The translations under genes were made by a program, and so were the position numbers. A stretch of DNA of 11,512 nucleotides, from positions 1 to 11,512 of the forward strand of contig CALIEE010000130.1 of NCBI GenBank assembly GCA_938022485.1, written 5' to 3'. Shown here piece after piece: positions 1 through 6,791 of this stretch (positions within the stretch are counted from its first letter, which is position 1; each line of letters opens with the position of its first letter). This DNA comes from an uncultured bacterium. GTDB taxonomy: Bacteria > Bdellovibrionota_C > UBA2361 > SZUA-149 > CALKYB01. The notes under the pieces were generated by a model. It did no database searches. It saw only the letters and a program-made list of their open reading frames with translations, and was not told the origin of the DNA.

Positions 1-1537
1 TGTTTCTTTTTGTAAAAGGTCTGAGTCTAGTAAGGGCAAGGATACCCTGTTGCTCGATACAATCGGCGAATTATCTGCTGCTTATCAAGTTGCCACAGTT
101 GCTTTTGTGGGTGCTACCTTGGTTGATATTGGCGGACACAATCCAATGGAACCTGCCGTGGCCAAGGTTCCTGTGATAGTCGGTCCTCATCACAGTAATG
201 TCCTTGAAGAAGTTAAGCTCCTTGAGGACTCAGGCGGGATATTTGTAGTTGAAGACTCGAGTCAGCTTGAAACTATCTTGTTCGAACTTCTTAGTGATCA
301 AGAGAAATGCAAAAAGGCTTCTGAAGGAGCATTTGATGCTTGGGAACAGGCAAGTGGAGCCACAGATAAAGTATTTCCATTGCTGGCCTCCGTTGGAGAT
401 TCTGCGGCTCAGCCGAACTATGAACTTAGGCCTGCTCTGATCCTGCCTTTGGTGATGACCGGACTTTCCTTTTTGTTTGGTTTTGGAACTAGAGTTAGAA
501 ATCTATCTTTTGATATCGGGATACTTAAAGAACAAAGTACTGACTTGCCGGTGGTTAGTGTCGGTAATGTAACAGTAGGAGGGAGTGGTAAAACTCCAGT
601 CACATCTTTTTTATGTGCTCTTTTTAGAGAGAAAGGATTGCGCCCTGTTATTGTGACTCGAGGTTACAAGGGAAGCCTGGAAGGCCCACATTTGGTGGGT
701 AGACATGACAAGGTGGAGGATGTGGGGGATGAGGCCTTAATGCAGTGTCGAAAGTATGACCCTGATGTGAAGGTTGTTGTTGCCAAAAAGCGAGTTGAGG
801 GTGCTAATTTTGTTAGGGAGAATGATCTAGGTGATATAATTCTACTCGATGACGGTTTTCAACATCGCTGGTTGAAAAGAGATTTAAACCTTTTATTGGT
901 CGACCCTTCGGAACCGGAATTTGTTCAGCGTTGGTCTAAGCCTAAACTGCTTCCTGCTGGTAGATTTAGAGAGAACCCTGGTAAAGCCTTTCGCAGGGCC
1001 GATATAGTTGTCTTCGTTCTTAGAGAATGGAAAACAGATAAAGAAAAGTTCGAAAATTCAGTAAGTTTAGTTCGGGAGCGGTATCAACCAAGCTCTATAG
1101 TTTTTCTGCAGTTGAGCGCGGATCAAGCTATTAGTATTGACGGTGAGCAGGAAAGAGCTTTGTCTGATTTTCGAGATGCCTCAGTCGTTACTGCTTTAGC
1201 TCAGCCTGGACAGTTTAGTGAAATGCTTGAGACCAGTGGAGTGAAAGTGAAGAAGAGAGCTTTCTTTCCTGATCACTTCTCTTGGACTGAGAGTGGTTGG
1301 CGAGAGCTCTCTAGGCAACTAATTGAACCAGTATTGGTAACAGAGAAAGACGCTACCAAACTTTGTCGCTTCAATATGGTTCAGGAAGAAGATATTTGGG
1401 TGGTTCCACTAAAAGTCAGAATGGTGGGCAAGGAAACGCCCAGGGTTATTGAGGAAGCCATTCAGGAAATTATCTCTAAAACTGGTTTACCTGCCTTTGA
1501 TGAAAAACAGATTGAGAACCAACAAGCGAGGAGTTAG
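1..1537 (+). CDS. waaA-lpxK: Fused Kdo transferase (WaaA/KdtA C-terminal part) and tetraacyldisaccharide 4'-kinase (LpxK); 5' partial
   Basis: The reading frame is already open at the window edge (first full codon at base 2), so the start lies outside. The first ~110 codons match the end of the GT-B Kdo transferase WaaA: an LLLDTIGEL stretch at 44-73, then FVGATL followed by IGGHNPMEPA at 128-157 and PVIVGPHHSN. WaaA adds Kdo to lipid IVA at the inner membrane. Without a stop, LpxK follows from about base 420: an N-terminal RPALILPL helix, the Walker A motif GGSGKTP (578-598), VGDEAL with the likely catalytic Asp, DDGFQH (848-865), LLPAGRFREN, FPDH (1265-1276) and TEKDATKL (1340-1363). LpxK phosphorylates the 4' position of the lipid A disaccharide using ATP. 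Both are normally separate proteins. The linker between them is short (~15 residues). An internal LpxK start is unlikely: the in-frame GTG-ATG near 452-457 would cut into the conserved first helix. The gene converges with the Spx-like gene, 11 bp away. Confidence 0.9.
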   Translation, partial: VSFCKRSESSKGKDTLLLDTIGELSAAYQVATVAFVGATLVDIGGHNPMEPAVAKVPVIVGPHHSNVLEEVKLLEDSGGIFVVEDSSQLETILFELLSDQEKCKKASEGAFDAWEQASGATDKVFPLLASVGDSAAQPNYELRPALILPLVMTGLSFLFGFGTRVRNLSFDIGILKEQSTDLPVVSVGNVTVGGSGKTPVTSFLCALFREKGLRPVIVTRGYKGSLEGPHLVGRHDKVEDVGDEALMQCRKYDPDVKVVVAKKRVEGANFVRENDLGDIILLDDGFQHRWLKRDLNLLLVDPSEPEFVQRWSKPKLLPAGRFRENPGKAFRRADIVVFVLREWKTDKEKFENSVSLVRERYQPSSIVFLQLSADQAISIDGEQERALSDFRDASVVTALAQPGQFSEMLETSGVKVKKRAFFPDHFSWTESGWRELSRQLIEPVLVTEKDATKLCRFNMVQEEDIWVVPLKVRMVGKETPRVIEEAIQEIISKTGLPAFDEKQIENQQARS

Positions 1538-1548
1538 CAGCTTCTTAG

Positions 1549-1899
1549 TTAGAGATTTTCTTGCCACTCTTTCTCTTTAAAACCTGTCAGGCCTAAGTCA
1601 TCGCTTAGAAGAAAAGGGCGTTTTACAAGCTTGCCATTTTGATTAAGCAAGTCAAAAGCTTCCTCGTTGCTCAGCTTGTCAAATTTATCCTTTAAGCCAA
1701 GCTCTTTGTAAACCAAGCCTGAAGTATTAAACAGTCTCTTTAATTCGCCGCCTTTAAATTTGAGCATCTTCTTTAAGTCGGCTTTGCTGGGCGGAGTTTC
1801 AACGATGTCGATTACTTTAAAATCTAACTTCTTTTTCTCAAGAAATTTTACGGCGTTTCTGCAGGTTGAGCATTTGGAGTAGGAATATATTTTTATCAT
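1549..1899 (-). CDS. Spx/MgsR/YffB-type ArsC-family thioredoxin-fold protein
   Basis: This is a 116-residue protein, the usual length of the ArsC/Spx family. The N-terminus IYSYSKCSTCRNAVKFL has a CxxC pair at residues 10 and 13, the position of the redox switch in Spx. Later it has FNTSGLVYKELGL (57-69) and the conserved LVKRPFLL with Arg94-Pro95, then a GFKEKEW ending. Family members are either glutathione- or thioredoxin-dependent reductases or RNA polymerase-binding stress regulators; sequence alone does not separate these. A true arsenate reductase is less likely because of the CxxC form. It starts 8 bp downstream of the M48 lipoprotein gene on the same strand, so the two are probably co-transcribed. 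No clear Shine-Dalgarno sequence precedes the ATG, which suggests translation coupled to the upstream gene. Confidence 0.85.
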   Translation of the reverse strand: MIKIYSYSKCSTCRNAVKFLEKKKLDFKVIDIVETPPSKADLKKMLKFKGGELKRLFNTSGLVYKELGLKDKFDKLSNEEAFDLLNQNGKLVKRPFLLSDDLGLTGFKEKEWQENL

Positions 1900-1907
1900 A
1901 ATGTCTT

Positions 1908-3263
1908 TTATTTTTTACCAAACACAGGAGTCAGGTCAGTTCTTAGTACAAATCCATTATCAGGCTTGATAACCTTAAGCCATTCACCTGAAGAACCAGT
2001 TGAAGTAATTTGTCCACCCTTTCTAACTTCACCAATTTTTTTTGATGCCTTGGAGGCAGCTTGGTGAAGGAAAGTTTTTTGAGCAGTGACTCTCCATCTT
2101 TTTTTCTTGATCACATCTTGTTTAGTTGAGTCACCAATAGCGAAAGTTGGAACATTCTTCCCGGATCTACCTAATCCAGATTGGCCGACGTTATACTGAC
2201 TGCTTCTAGGTCGATTATTTGAAGACTGGGTATTTGAAGACTGGGATTTTCTAGACTGATCAGCGCTGATTGAATTACTAGTCCGCGGGTCAACGCGTCT
2301 CTTTTCTTTGCCGTCGTAATATTTATCGGTCCAGCCCTGAGCGTATTGCTCATTCTTTGTTGGCAAGGAGCTACTAGCATCATTTTTTGGGAGAGATTGT
2401 TTTGGAGTTGGTTTTCCGTGATTATGTATCTGGCTAGTTGGCCTGTAAGTTCCAGCTTTTCTCTGTTCTGCTAGAGGCATCGCCTCTTCCAGTGCACCTA
2501 GTCGGTCTGTTGCGGGAGGATGGGTCGAGAAAAAAGCTGATTTCGATCCACCAAATGATGGGTCTTTACTGGCTCGCTCCCAAAATACAAGCGCCTGTCT
2601 AGGATCGTATCCTGCTTGGGCCATAATCATTAGACCTACATGATCAGCTTCATGTTCCAGTTGCCGTGAGTAAGGATTAACTAAAATACCTTTGCCTAAC
2701 TGTTCAGTCACTGATGCTGCTACTTGACCTAAATTGGCACCAATTTGACCGCCATCAGTTCCGCGAGCAACTGCGATGCCAGCGGCCATAGCGCCAATTC
2801 GTATTAACATTTTTTTAACTTCTTCGTTCGGATCTGGATCGGTATGTCTTGCCAATACATGGGCCAGTTCATGACCAAGAATAGTGGCTAGCTCGTCGTC
2901 TGTTTGAATCCAGTCAAGCATTCCAGACCAAACAAAAACGTGATTGCCTCGAGTTGCAGCGGCATTCTTTACTTCTGGCGCTTTGAATAAATATACATGC
3001 CAGGGCTCCTGATCAGCTTTGGCAGCTTTTGTCAGTCGGTCCACTATCTCGTTAATTTTGTCTAGCCTAGGGTCATTGTAGTCCAGTGGCCATTTTTCAG
3101 ACATCTTTTGCAAAACGGTGTGTCCGTATTGCTCCTCTGTTGTCGTAACTGGTTTGGACTTTGGTATGTGTCCTACTGGGACAGCAGCCTTCTTGCTCGA
3201 GCAAGCTGAGAGCAACAATAGAGAAAAGCAAAATAGCAGACTAACTATCCTATTTACTGTCAT
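1908..3263 (-). CDS. M48-family zinc metallopeptidase lipoprotein with C-terminal SH3-like domain
   Basis: The chosen ATG gives 451 residues; GGAG lies 8 bp upstream. A GTG at 3293 would add ten residues before the signal peptide and is less likely. Residues 1-21 form a lipoprotein signal with lipobox LSAC (Cys21), so the protein should be anchored in the periplasm. The M48 peptidase core holds the zinc motif HELAH (131-135) and the third-ligand motif EHEAD (203-207), followed by STHPP (246-250), as in BepA/LoiP-type outer-membrane quality-control proteases. A linker of about 110 residues, rich in Ser, Gln and Asn (roughly 280-385), leads to a C-terminal segment of ~57 residues (WRVTAQKTFLHQAAS... 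through GEWLKVIKPDNGFVL) that looks like a bacterial SH3 (SH3b) domain, often a cell-wall-binding module. Inferred role: degradation of misfolded envelope proteins, possibly held near peptidoglycan. It is followed by the Spx-like gene at 8 bp. Confidence 0.88.
   Translation of the reverse strand: MTVNRIVSLLFCFSLLLLSACSSKKAAVPVGHIPKSKPVTTTEEQYGHTVLQKMSEKWPLDYNDPRLDKINEIVDRLTKAAKADQEPWHVYLFKAPEVKNAAATRGNHVFVWSGMLDWIQTDDELATILGHELAHVLARHTDPDPNEEVKKMLIRIGAMAAGIAVARGTDGGQIGANLGQVAASVTEQLGKGILVNPYSRQLEHEADHVGLMIMAQAGYDPRQALVFWERASKDPSFGGSKSAFFSTHPPATDRLGALEEAMPLAEQRKAGTYRPTSQIHNHGKPTPKQSLPKNDASSSLPTKNEQYAQGWTDKYYDGKEKRRVDPRTSNSISADQSRKSQSSNTQSSNNRPRSSQYNVGQSGLGRSGKNVPTFAIGDSTKQDVIKKKRWRVTAQKTFLHQAASKASKKIGEVRKGGQITSTGSSGEWLKVIKPDNGFVLRTDLTPVFGKK
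2216..2245 (-). repeat. Two tandem copies of a 15-bp unit in the M48 linker
   Basis: The plus-strand unit TATTTGAAGACTGGG occurs twice back to back (2216-2230 and 2231-2245). It encodes the QSSNT/QSSNN repeat of the low-complexity linker. The length is a multiple of three, so gain or loss of a copy keeps the frame. Confidence 0.8.
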
Positions 3264-3313
3264 TATTTTGTCTCCACTGGTAAGTTGGGGCACCCTATAT
3301 TAGACGAAGTACC

Positions 3314-3343
3314 TTTATAGATAATTCCCGCTACAAATGACAA
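3314..3343 (-). promoter_or_regulatory. Candidate sigma-70-type promoter of the M48 gene
   Basis: Read on the minus strand there is TTGTCA (3338-3343), an 18-bp spacer and TATAAA (3314-3319), each hexamer 5 of 6 to consensus. The expected transcript start near 3307 gives a leader of about 44 bases. The -35 box lies over the first codons of the divergent methyltransferase gene, so expression of the two genes may interfere. This is a by-eye match only. Confidence 0.4.
3316..3325 (+). promoter_or_regulatory. Possible -10 region of the methyltransferase gene (short or absent leader)
   Basis: TATAGATAAT lies 11 bp before the ATG at 3337. With such a -10, transcription would start about 6 bases before the start codon, giving a nearly leaderless mRNA. 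This fits the lack of any Shine-Dalgarno sequence there. No good -35 is visible. It overlaps the opposing -10 of the M48 gene. Confidence 0.25.
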
Positions 3344-4188
3344 GCAACCCGAAAAATATTCCCGAATCTCCTCAGAAATCTGCCAAGGGAACTGAATTTG
3401 CCCTGAAGCTATTCTCAAAGTCCGTTTTGAAGCAGGCGAAACTTAGAAATCTACTAAAAGTTTCTGGTAGCTTTGAGGAGAAAGTTTGTCTCGACCTGGG
3501 TTCAGATAATGGAGTGATTTCTTATTATCTAAGAGAAGCAGGTGGAAATTGGTGTAGTGGAGATTTAACTGAGGAGGTAGTGGGGGCTATTCGCTCACTG
3601 GTTGTCAGTAATGTTGACCTAGTAGCAGGTGATGCTCTTCCTTATACAGATCAGCAGTTCGATACAGTAGTAGTTGTTGATATGCTGGAGCATGTTCAAA
3701 GTGAAGATAAGTTTATTTCTGAATTAGATCGCATAGTAAAACCCGGAGGTTTGGTAGTAATCAATACCCCCAACCTAAAGCCTTTCTCACCACTAAGGGC
3801 GTTTAGGCACTTAATTGGCCAGACAGACGAAAAACACGGCCATCTCCGGCCTGGTTACAGTCAAGAGAGACTCCAAGAACTAGTGGGGGACGGATATAGC
3901 TTAGAGAATGGCTACACTTATTCAGGTTTCTTTGCTGAGTCGATTGATACCGCGATTGTTTTCGCTTACGGGCTACTAAAAAAGCTTAAAAGTGGTGCTG
4001 ATAAATCCGAAAAGCAGGGTGAAATTAGTAAAGGTTTGGTGGTCACCGAAGAAGGGTTGAAAGCTTTTGAAAAACAGTTCAAGATTTATTCGTTAATTTA
4101 TCCTATTGTCTCAATAGTTTCTAAACTCGATAAGCTTTTGTTTTTTATCCCAGGTTTCATGCGAATAGCTGGGTTTAGAAAAGTTTAG
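3337..4188 (+). CDS. Class I SAM-dependent methyltransferase, substrate unknown
   Basis: This 283-residue protein has a Rossmann-type methyltransferase core. Motif I is VCLDLGSDNG (50-59), a variant of the DxGxGxG SAM-binding loop. The acidic GDLTEE (75-80) follows, then GDALPY (98-103), VVVDMLEHV (112-120) and the post-motif VKPGGLVVINTPN (134-146), all typical of Methyltransf_11 proteins. An HGHLRPGY segment (167-174) sits where related enzymes have a substrate-side motif. The C-terminal part has hydrophobic stretches (about 198-215 and 250-276) broken by lysines, more like membrane-surface helices than true spanning segments. The substrate cannot be read from the sequence. The nearby lipid A genes make a glycan, lipid or quinone-like substrate plausible, but this is only inference from context. 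No ribosome-binding site is seen upstream. It is divergent from the M48 gene and converges with the propeller gene. Confidence 0.85.
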   Translation: MTSNPKNIPESPQKSAKGTEFALKLFSKSVLKQAKLRNLLKVSGSFEEKVCLDLGSDNGVISYYLREAGGNWCSGDLTEEVVGAIRSLVVSNVDLVAGDALPYTDQQFDTVVVVDMLEHVQSEDKFISELDRIVKPGGLVVINTPNLKPFSPLRAFRHLIGQTDEKHGHLRPGYSQERLQELVGDGYSLENGYTYSGFFAESIDTAIVFAYGLLKKLKSGADKSEKQGEISKGLVVTEEGLKAFEKQFKIYSLIYPIVSIVSKLDKLLFFIPGFMRIAGFRKV

Positions 4189-4299
4189 ATAGATGTCTAG
4201 ATTGATCAACTGATGAAGGATCTTCTCTAGATCGGCTCTATGTTTTCGTTCAAAATGCGATCAAATCTCACAAATATAGTTTTTAGTTTTCAGCTGGCA

Positions 4300-6597
4300 T
4301 TAACGGAACCGAAGCTCAGCCCCTAGAATTTCGGAACCAAAGGTTCTATTGTGAATGAACCTGAGTTGGTTTTCCCCATTTCTCCACCATTCAACTGGAG
4401 CTGAAATTAAAAAAGTCTCAATTTTTCCATCGAGATCGCTGGAGGCACTAGCTCCGAAAAGTTCAATCGGACCATTGCCATTGATGTAGAGCAAACTCTC
4501 ATTTGCGAAATCCGGATCCTTCGCCGTGAGGGAAAGTAGTCCTTCGGAGGCTCCAGCAAACTTGTTTCCGTTTATAGAAACTGTGTGGTCTCGATTAAAA
4601 CTTCTAATTGAAAATGGAAACTGATTTTCAGGCTCTGGTTGTGTCACCACTCCTTCAAACCTTACGGAAGCACCAAGAATTATTGAACCCTTAGTGTGTC
4701 TATGGATAAAATTGAGCTCGTTTCTGCCATCACGCCACCACTGAGCAGGCATTTCAAACTCAAAAGTTTCTTCTATATCATCGAAGGCGACTGAGGCAGT
4801 ATTTCCAAATAGCACAACGGGTCCATTGCCATTGATATAGAGATGACTCTCGTCTTGGAAGTCAGGGTCTGCTGCAGTTATCCGGAGGATTGCGGTGTTT
4901 GCGGAAGAATTTTTTCTCGCTTCCAGAGATACTGTACGATTTATGTTGTCAGGATTGATAATTAGCGGAAAATTATCTTCCGGCTGTGGATCCGGCTGTG
5001 GATCCGGCTGTGGATCCGGCTGTGGATCCGGCTGTGGATCCGGCTGTGGATCCGGCTGTGGATCCGGCTGTGCGGCCAGCGATCTAATCCTTAGATAAGC
5101 CGCTGCTTCGAATCCGTTTTTGTTGCTGTCAATTGCATTTTTAGTTGGAAAGTTATTAGAGCGAGTGGCTCCTACGACTATGAGATCTCCCGTGGCAGAG
5201 ACAGCAATTGCTCGACCTGAATCTCTAGCCGAGCCACCAAAGTAGGAAGCGTATCTGACCTGGCTGAGATTAGTATCGAACTTTGCAACATAGAAATCAC
5301 CTTCACCTCCAAGCCGGCTTTGAATAGCGTTGGAGGTTACAGGAAAGTTGCTGGAAAAGGTGTTACCTGAAACTACAATTCCTCCATCCCGGTCAAAAGC
5401 AATACCTTCAACTTCTTCTCGCGAAGAGCCACCAAGGTAAGTTGAAGCGATTATCCTTCTTCCATCAGCAGATATTTTTGTTATGAAGCCTTCCTCATTG
5501 CCAGGTCTATTCTGCTGGAATGCTCCAGGGGTGGTTGGAAAATTACCGGAAAGAGTTGTTCCTGCGACGTAAGCCTGTCCTTGTCCATCCACTGCAAGAT
5601 TATGAGTTTCAATATCTTCTCTGCCACTACCGCCTAGGTAGCTGCAGTAGTTCAAACTTCCATTGGCGTTGAACTTGGCTATTACAAAATCTGCATCTCC
5701 AGCTTTCGAAGGTTGAAATGCATTCTTCACAGGGATGTTTGAAGAATCCGAGATAAAAACAAGATATGCACTACCTCCAGGACCTGATCTAACCGAAGGG
5801 GCATTACCATCATCGGTGCTGCCACCTATAAAAGTGGCATATTGGATATCTCTTCCAGTGCTGGATAGTTTAGCAAATACGGCATCTGACCCTCCCCGAG
5901 AATTACTCTGAAACGCTCCTGGAGTTATTAAAGAGAATGACCCTGAGTATACAGATCCTCCAATTAAAATATTCCCGTTATTATCTACATCGATGTCACG
6001 AACAAAACCTCGGCCAGGGCCTCCAAAGTATGTCGACCAGAGCAGCCTTCCTCCGTCAGCGGAAATTTTTGAAACAAAACCATCCTGTCGTCCGTAAAGC
6101 GAGTTGACTTGATTATCTCCTGCAAAGTTTCTTTGAGCGACACCAGAGGTTGTGGGAAAACCCTCGCCAGCTCTACCTGCTACAATAACATTGTCAGCGT
6201 TATCGACCTCTACAGCATAGGCACGGTCATAGTTTGGACCTCCAAGGTAGGTAGACCAAATTAGCTGCCCGTCAGGTGAAAGTTTTGTGATAAAAACATC
6301 CATTGCTCCTGCATTGCCCAAAGAGCTTCCGCCAGTAGCAAAACTTCGGTCATAGGCTCCCCCGGTTGTTGGGTAGTCGGGCGAAGGGGTTCCGCCCACT
6401 ATAATCATATTCCCTCTTGAATCTGTAACAACATCTCTGGCCTGTTCCCATTTCAGAGAGCCGGAACCTGAATTTCCATCAAGTAAGCTGGCAGCCCTTA
6501 GGACTACATTTTCAGTTGTGTCCAGGGCCTGAGCGGCTGGAATAAAAGATAAAGGTATAAGGATACCTAGAAGGAATGAAGAAAACCGAATATTCAT
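4300..6597 (-). CDS. Secreted SBBP-repeat beta-propeller protein with (QPDP)n linker and duplicated C-terminal domain
   Basis: The 765-residue protein has a Sec signal peptide (1-24, cleavage predicted after AQA). Residues ~50-505 hold seven repeats of the SBBP type. The blade element of form D..G...V.G.T.S.NFP.T..A starts near 53, 126, 199, 266, 331, 396 and 461, and six (W/Y)xxYLGG-like strands lie near 114, 187, 253, 318, 384 and 449; this fits a closed seven-bladed propeller. A linker of seven QPDP units plus QP (510-539) follows. The end consists of two homologous domains of about 109 residues (541-649 and 657-765) sharing DPDF..ES.LYINGNGP..LFG and WWR.G.N.L.FIH..T.GS.ILGA..RF. I do not recognise this domain; the pattern suggests a beta-sandwich, possibly carbohydrate- or ligand-binding. 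No sortase, PEP-CTERM or Por-type sorting tail is seen. Likely location is periplasm, outer membrane surface or outside the cell. Function is unknown; SBBP proteins are mostly uncharacterised. Confidence 0.85.
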   Translation of the reverse strand: MNIRFSSFLLGILIPLSFIPAAQALDTTENVVLRAASLLDGNSGSGSLKWEQARDVVTDSRGNMIIVGGTPSPDYPTTGGAYDRSFATGGSSLGNAGAMDVFITKLSPDGQLIWSTYLGGPNYDRAYAVEVDNADNVIVAGRAGEGFPTTSGVAQRNFAGDNQVNSLYGRQDGFVSKISADGGRLLWSTYFGGPGRGFVRDIDVDNNGNILIGGSVYSGSFSLITPGAFQSNSRGGSDAVFAKLSSTGRDIQYATFIGGSTDDGNAPSVRSGPGGSAYLVFISDSSNIPVKNAFQPSKAGDADFVIAKFNANGSLNYCSYLGGSGREDIETHNLAVDGQGQAYVAGTTLSGNFPTTPGAFQQNRPGNEEGFITKISADGRRIIASTYLGGSSREEVEGIAFDRDGGIVVSGNTFSSNFPVTSNAIQSRLGGEGDFYVAKFDTNLSQVRYASYFGGSARDSGRAIAVSATGDLIVVGATRSNNFPTKNAIDSNKNGFEAAAYLRIRSLAAQPDPQPDPQPDPQPDPQPDPQPDPQPDPQPEDNFPLIINPDNINRTVSLEARKNSSANTAILRITAADPDFQDESHLYINGNGPVVLFGNTASVAFDDIEETFEFEMPAQWWRDGRNELNFIHRHTKGSIILGASVRFEGVVTQPEPENQFPFSIRSFNRDHTVSINGNKFAGASEGLLSLTAKDPDFANESLLYINGNGPIELFGASASSDLDGKIETFLISAPVEWWRNGENQLRFIHNRTFGSEILGAELRFR
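4303..4629 (-). repeat. Second copy of the duplicated C-terminal domain (residues 657-765)
   Basis: This is the copy at the very end of the propeller protein. It shares DPDF, ES, LYINGNGP, LFG, ETF, WWR, FIH, ILGA and RF at matching spacing with the copy at 4651-4977, roughly half identical by eye. The protein ends directly on the last strand (ELRFR). Confidence 0.85.
4651..4977 (-). repeat. First copy of the duplicated C-terminal domain (residues 541-649)
   Basis: It follows the QPDP linker directly and is joined to the second copy by a short VVTQPEPE spacer, itself reminiscent of the QPDP linker. The nucleotide sequences of the two copies have diverged, so the duplication is not recent. 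Confidence 0.85.
4981..5072 (-). repeat. 12-bp tandem repeat, seven perfect copies plus a partial one, encoding (QPDP)n
   Basis: The plus-strand unit CGGCTGTGGATC repeats without any change from 4981 to 5064, then stops after 8 further bases. Each copy contains the palindrome GGATCC. The unit is four codons long, so copy-number changes lengthen or shorten the linker without a frameshift. The absence of even silent differences between copies suggests recent expansion or ongoing homogenisation. Confidence 0.95.
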
Positions 6598-6653
6598 ACT
6601 GCTACTTGAAAGAAAAACCCTAACTACAACGGAGGGGAGGGGGAAAACCTAGA

Positions 6654-6710
6654 ACCTCCTTCAGTCTCCTTATTAGTTATGCCTTATTTAGGACTGATCG
6701 ATGCATTATA
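6654..6710 (-). promoter_or_regulatory. Candidate promoter -10 and leader of the propeller gene
   Basis: On the minus strand a perfect TATAAT lies at 6705-6710 with no convincing -35. It would give a leader of about 100 bases. Within the leader is AAGGAGGT (minus strand of 6654-6661), a full Shine-Dalgarno match, but no start codon follows at a usable distance; the real ATG at 6597 is ~57 bases further on and has only a weak site (AAGTAG). A C-rich stretch (minus strand of 6631-6643) could pair with the AGGAGG. The rest of the 194-bp gap (6598-6791) holds no gene that I can see. Confidence 0.3.
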
Positions 6711-6791
6711 TACTGGAGAGGTGTTTGTATGTTATTTCGGTGAGTTATGGCCTTAAATAGCATGTGAAATTAGCATGCCTAGGCATAAGTC

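Noticed and set aside
1549..1899. Calling the Spx-like protein an arsenate reductase (ArsC)
   Set aside because: It has a CxxC pair as in Spx/YffB proteins, and there are no other arsenic resistance genes nearby.
3264..3293. GTG start adding ten residues to the M48 lipoprotein
   Set aside because: It would place a polar segment before the signal peptide, and the downstream ATG has a well placed GGAG.
4189..4299. Terminator between the convergent methyltransferase and propeller genes
   Set aside because: There are only short weak arms (GATCT/AGATC at 4219-4233, and TCTAGA at 4196-4201 and 4226-4231) without a proper T-run directly after; not convincing. Nothing else is seen in this gap.
4981..5072. 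CRISPR-like array
   Set aside because: The units are contiguous 12-bp copies without spacers and code for a Pro-rich linker.
4895..5098. Plus-strand open frame with a (GCGS)n repeat
   Set aside because: It is the antisense reading of the 12-bp QPDP repeat in a gene with clear homology on the minus strand; there is no ribosome-binding site or family match.
6631..6643. G-rich run (GGAGGGGAGGGGG) as a G-quadruplex
   Set aside because: Only three G tracts occur, so a stable three-layer quadruplex is not expected.
6775..6786. Perfect 12-bp palindrome ATGCCTAGGCAT just after the radical-SAM-like gene, next to two TAGCATG copies
   Set aside because: It has no loop or T-run, so it is not a terminator. 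It could be an operator, but its position after one gene and far from the next promoter gives no support.
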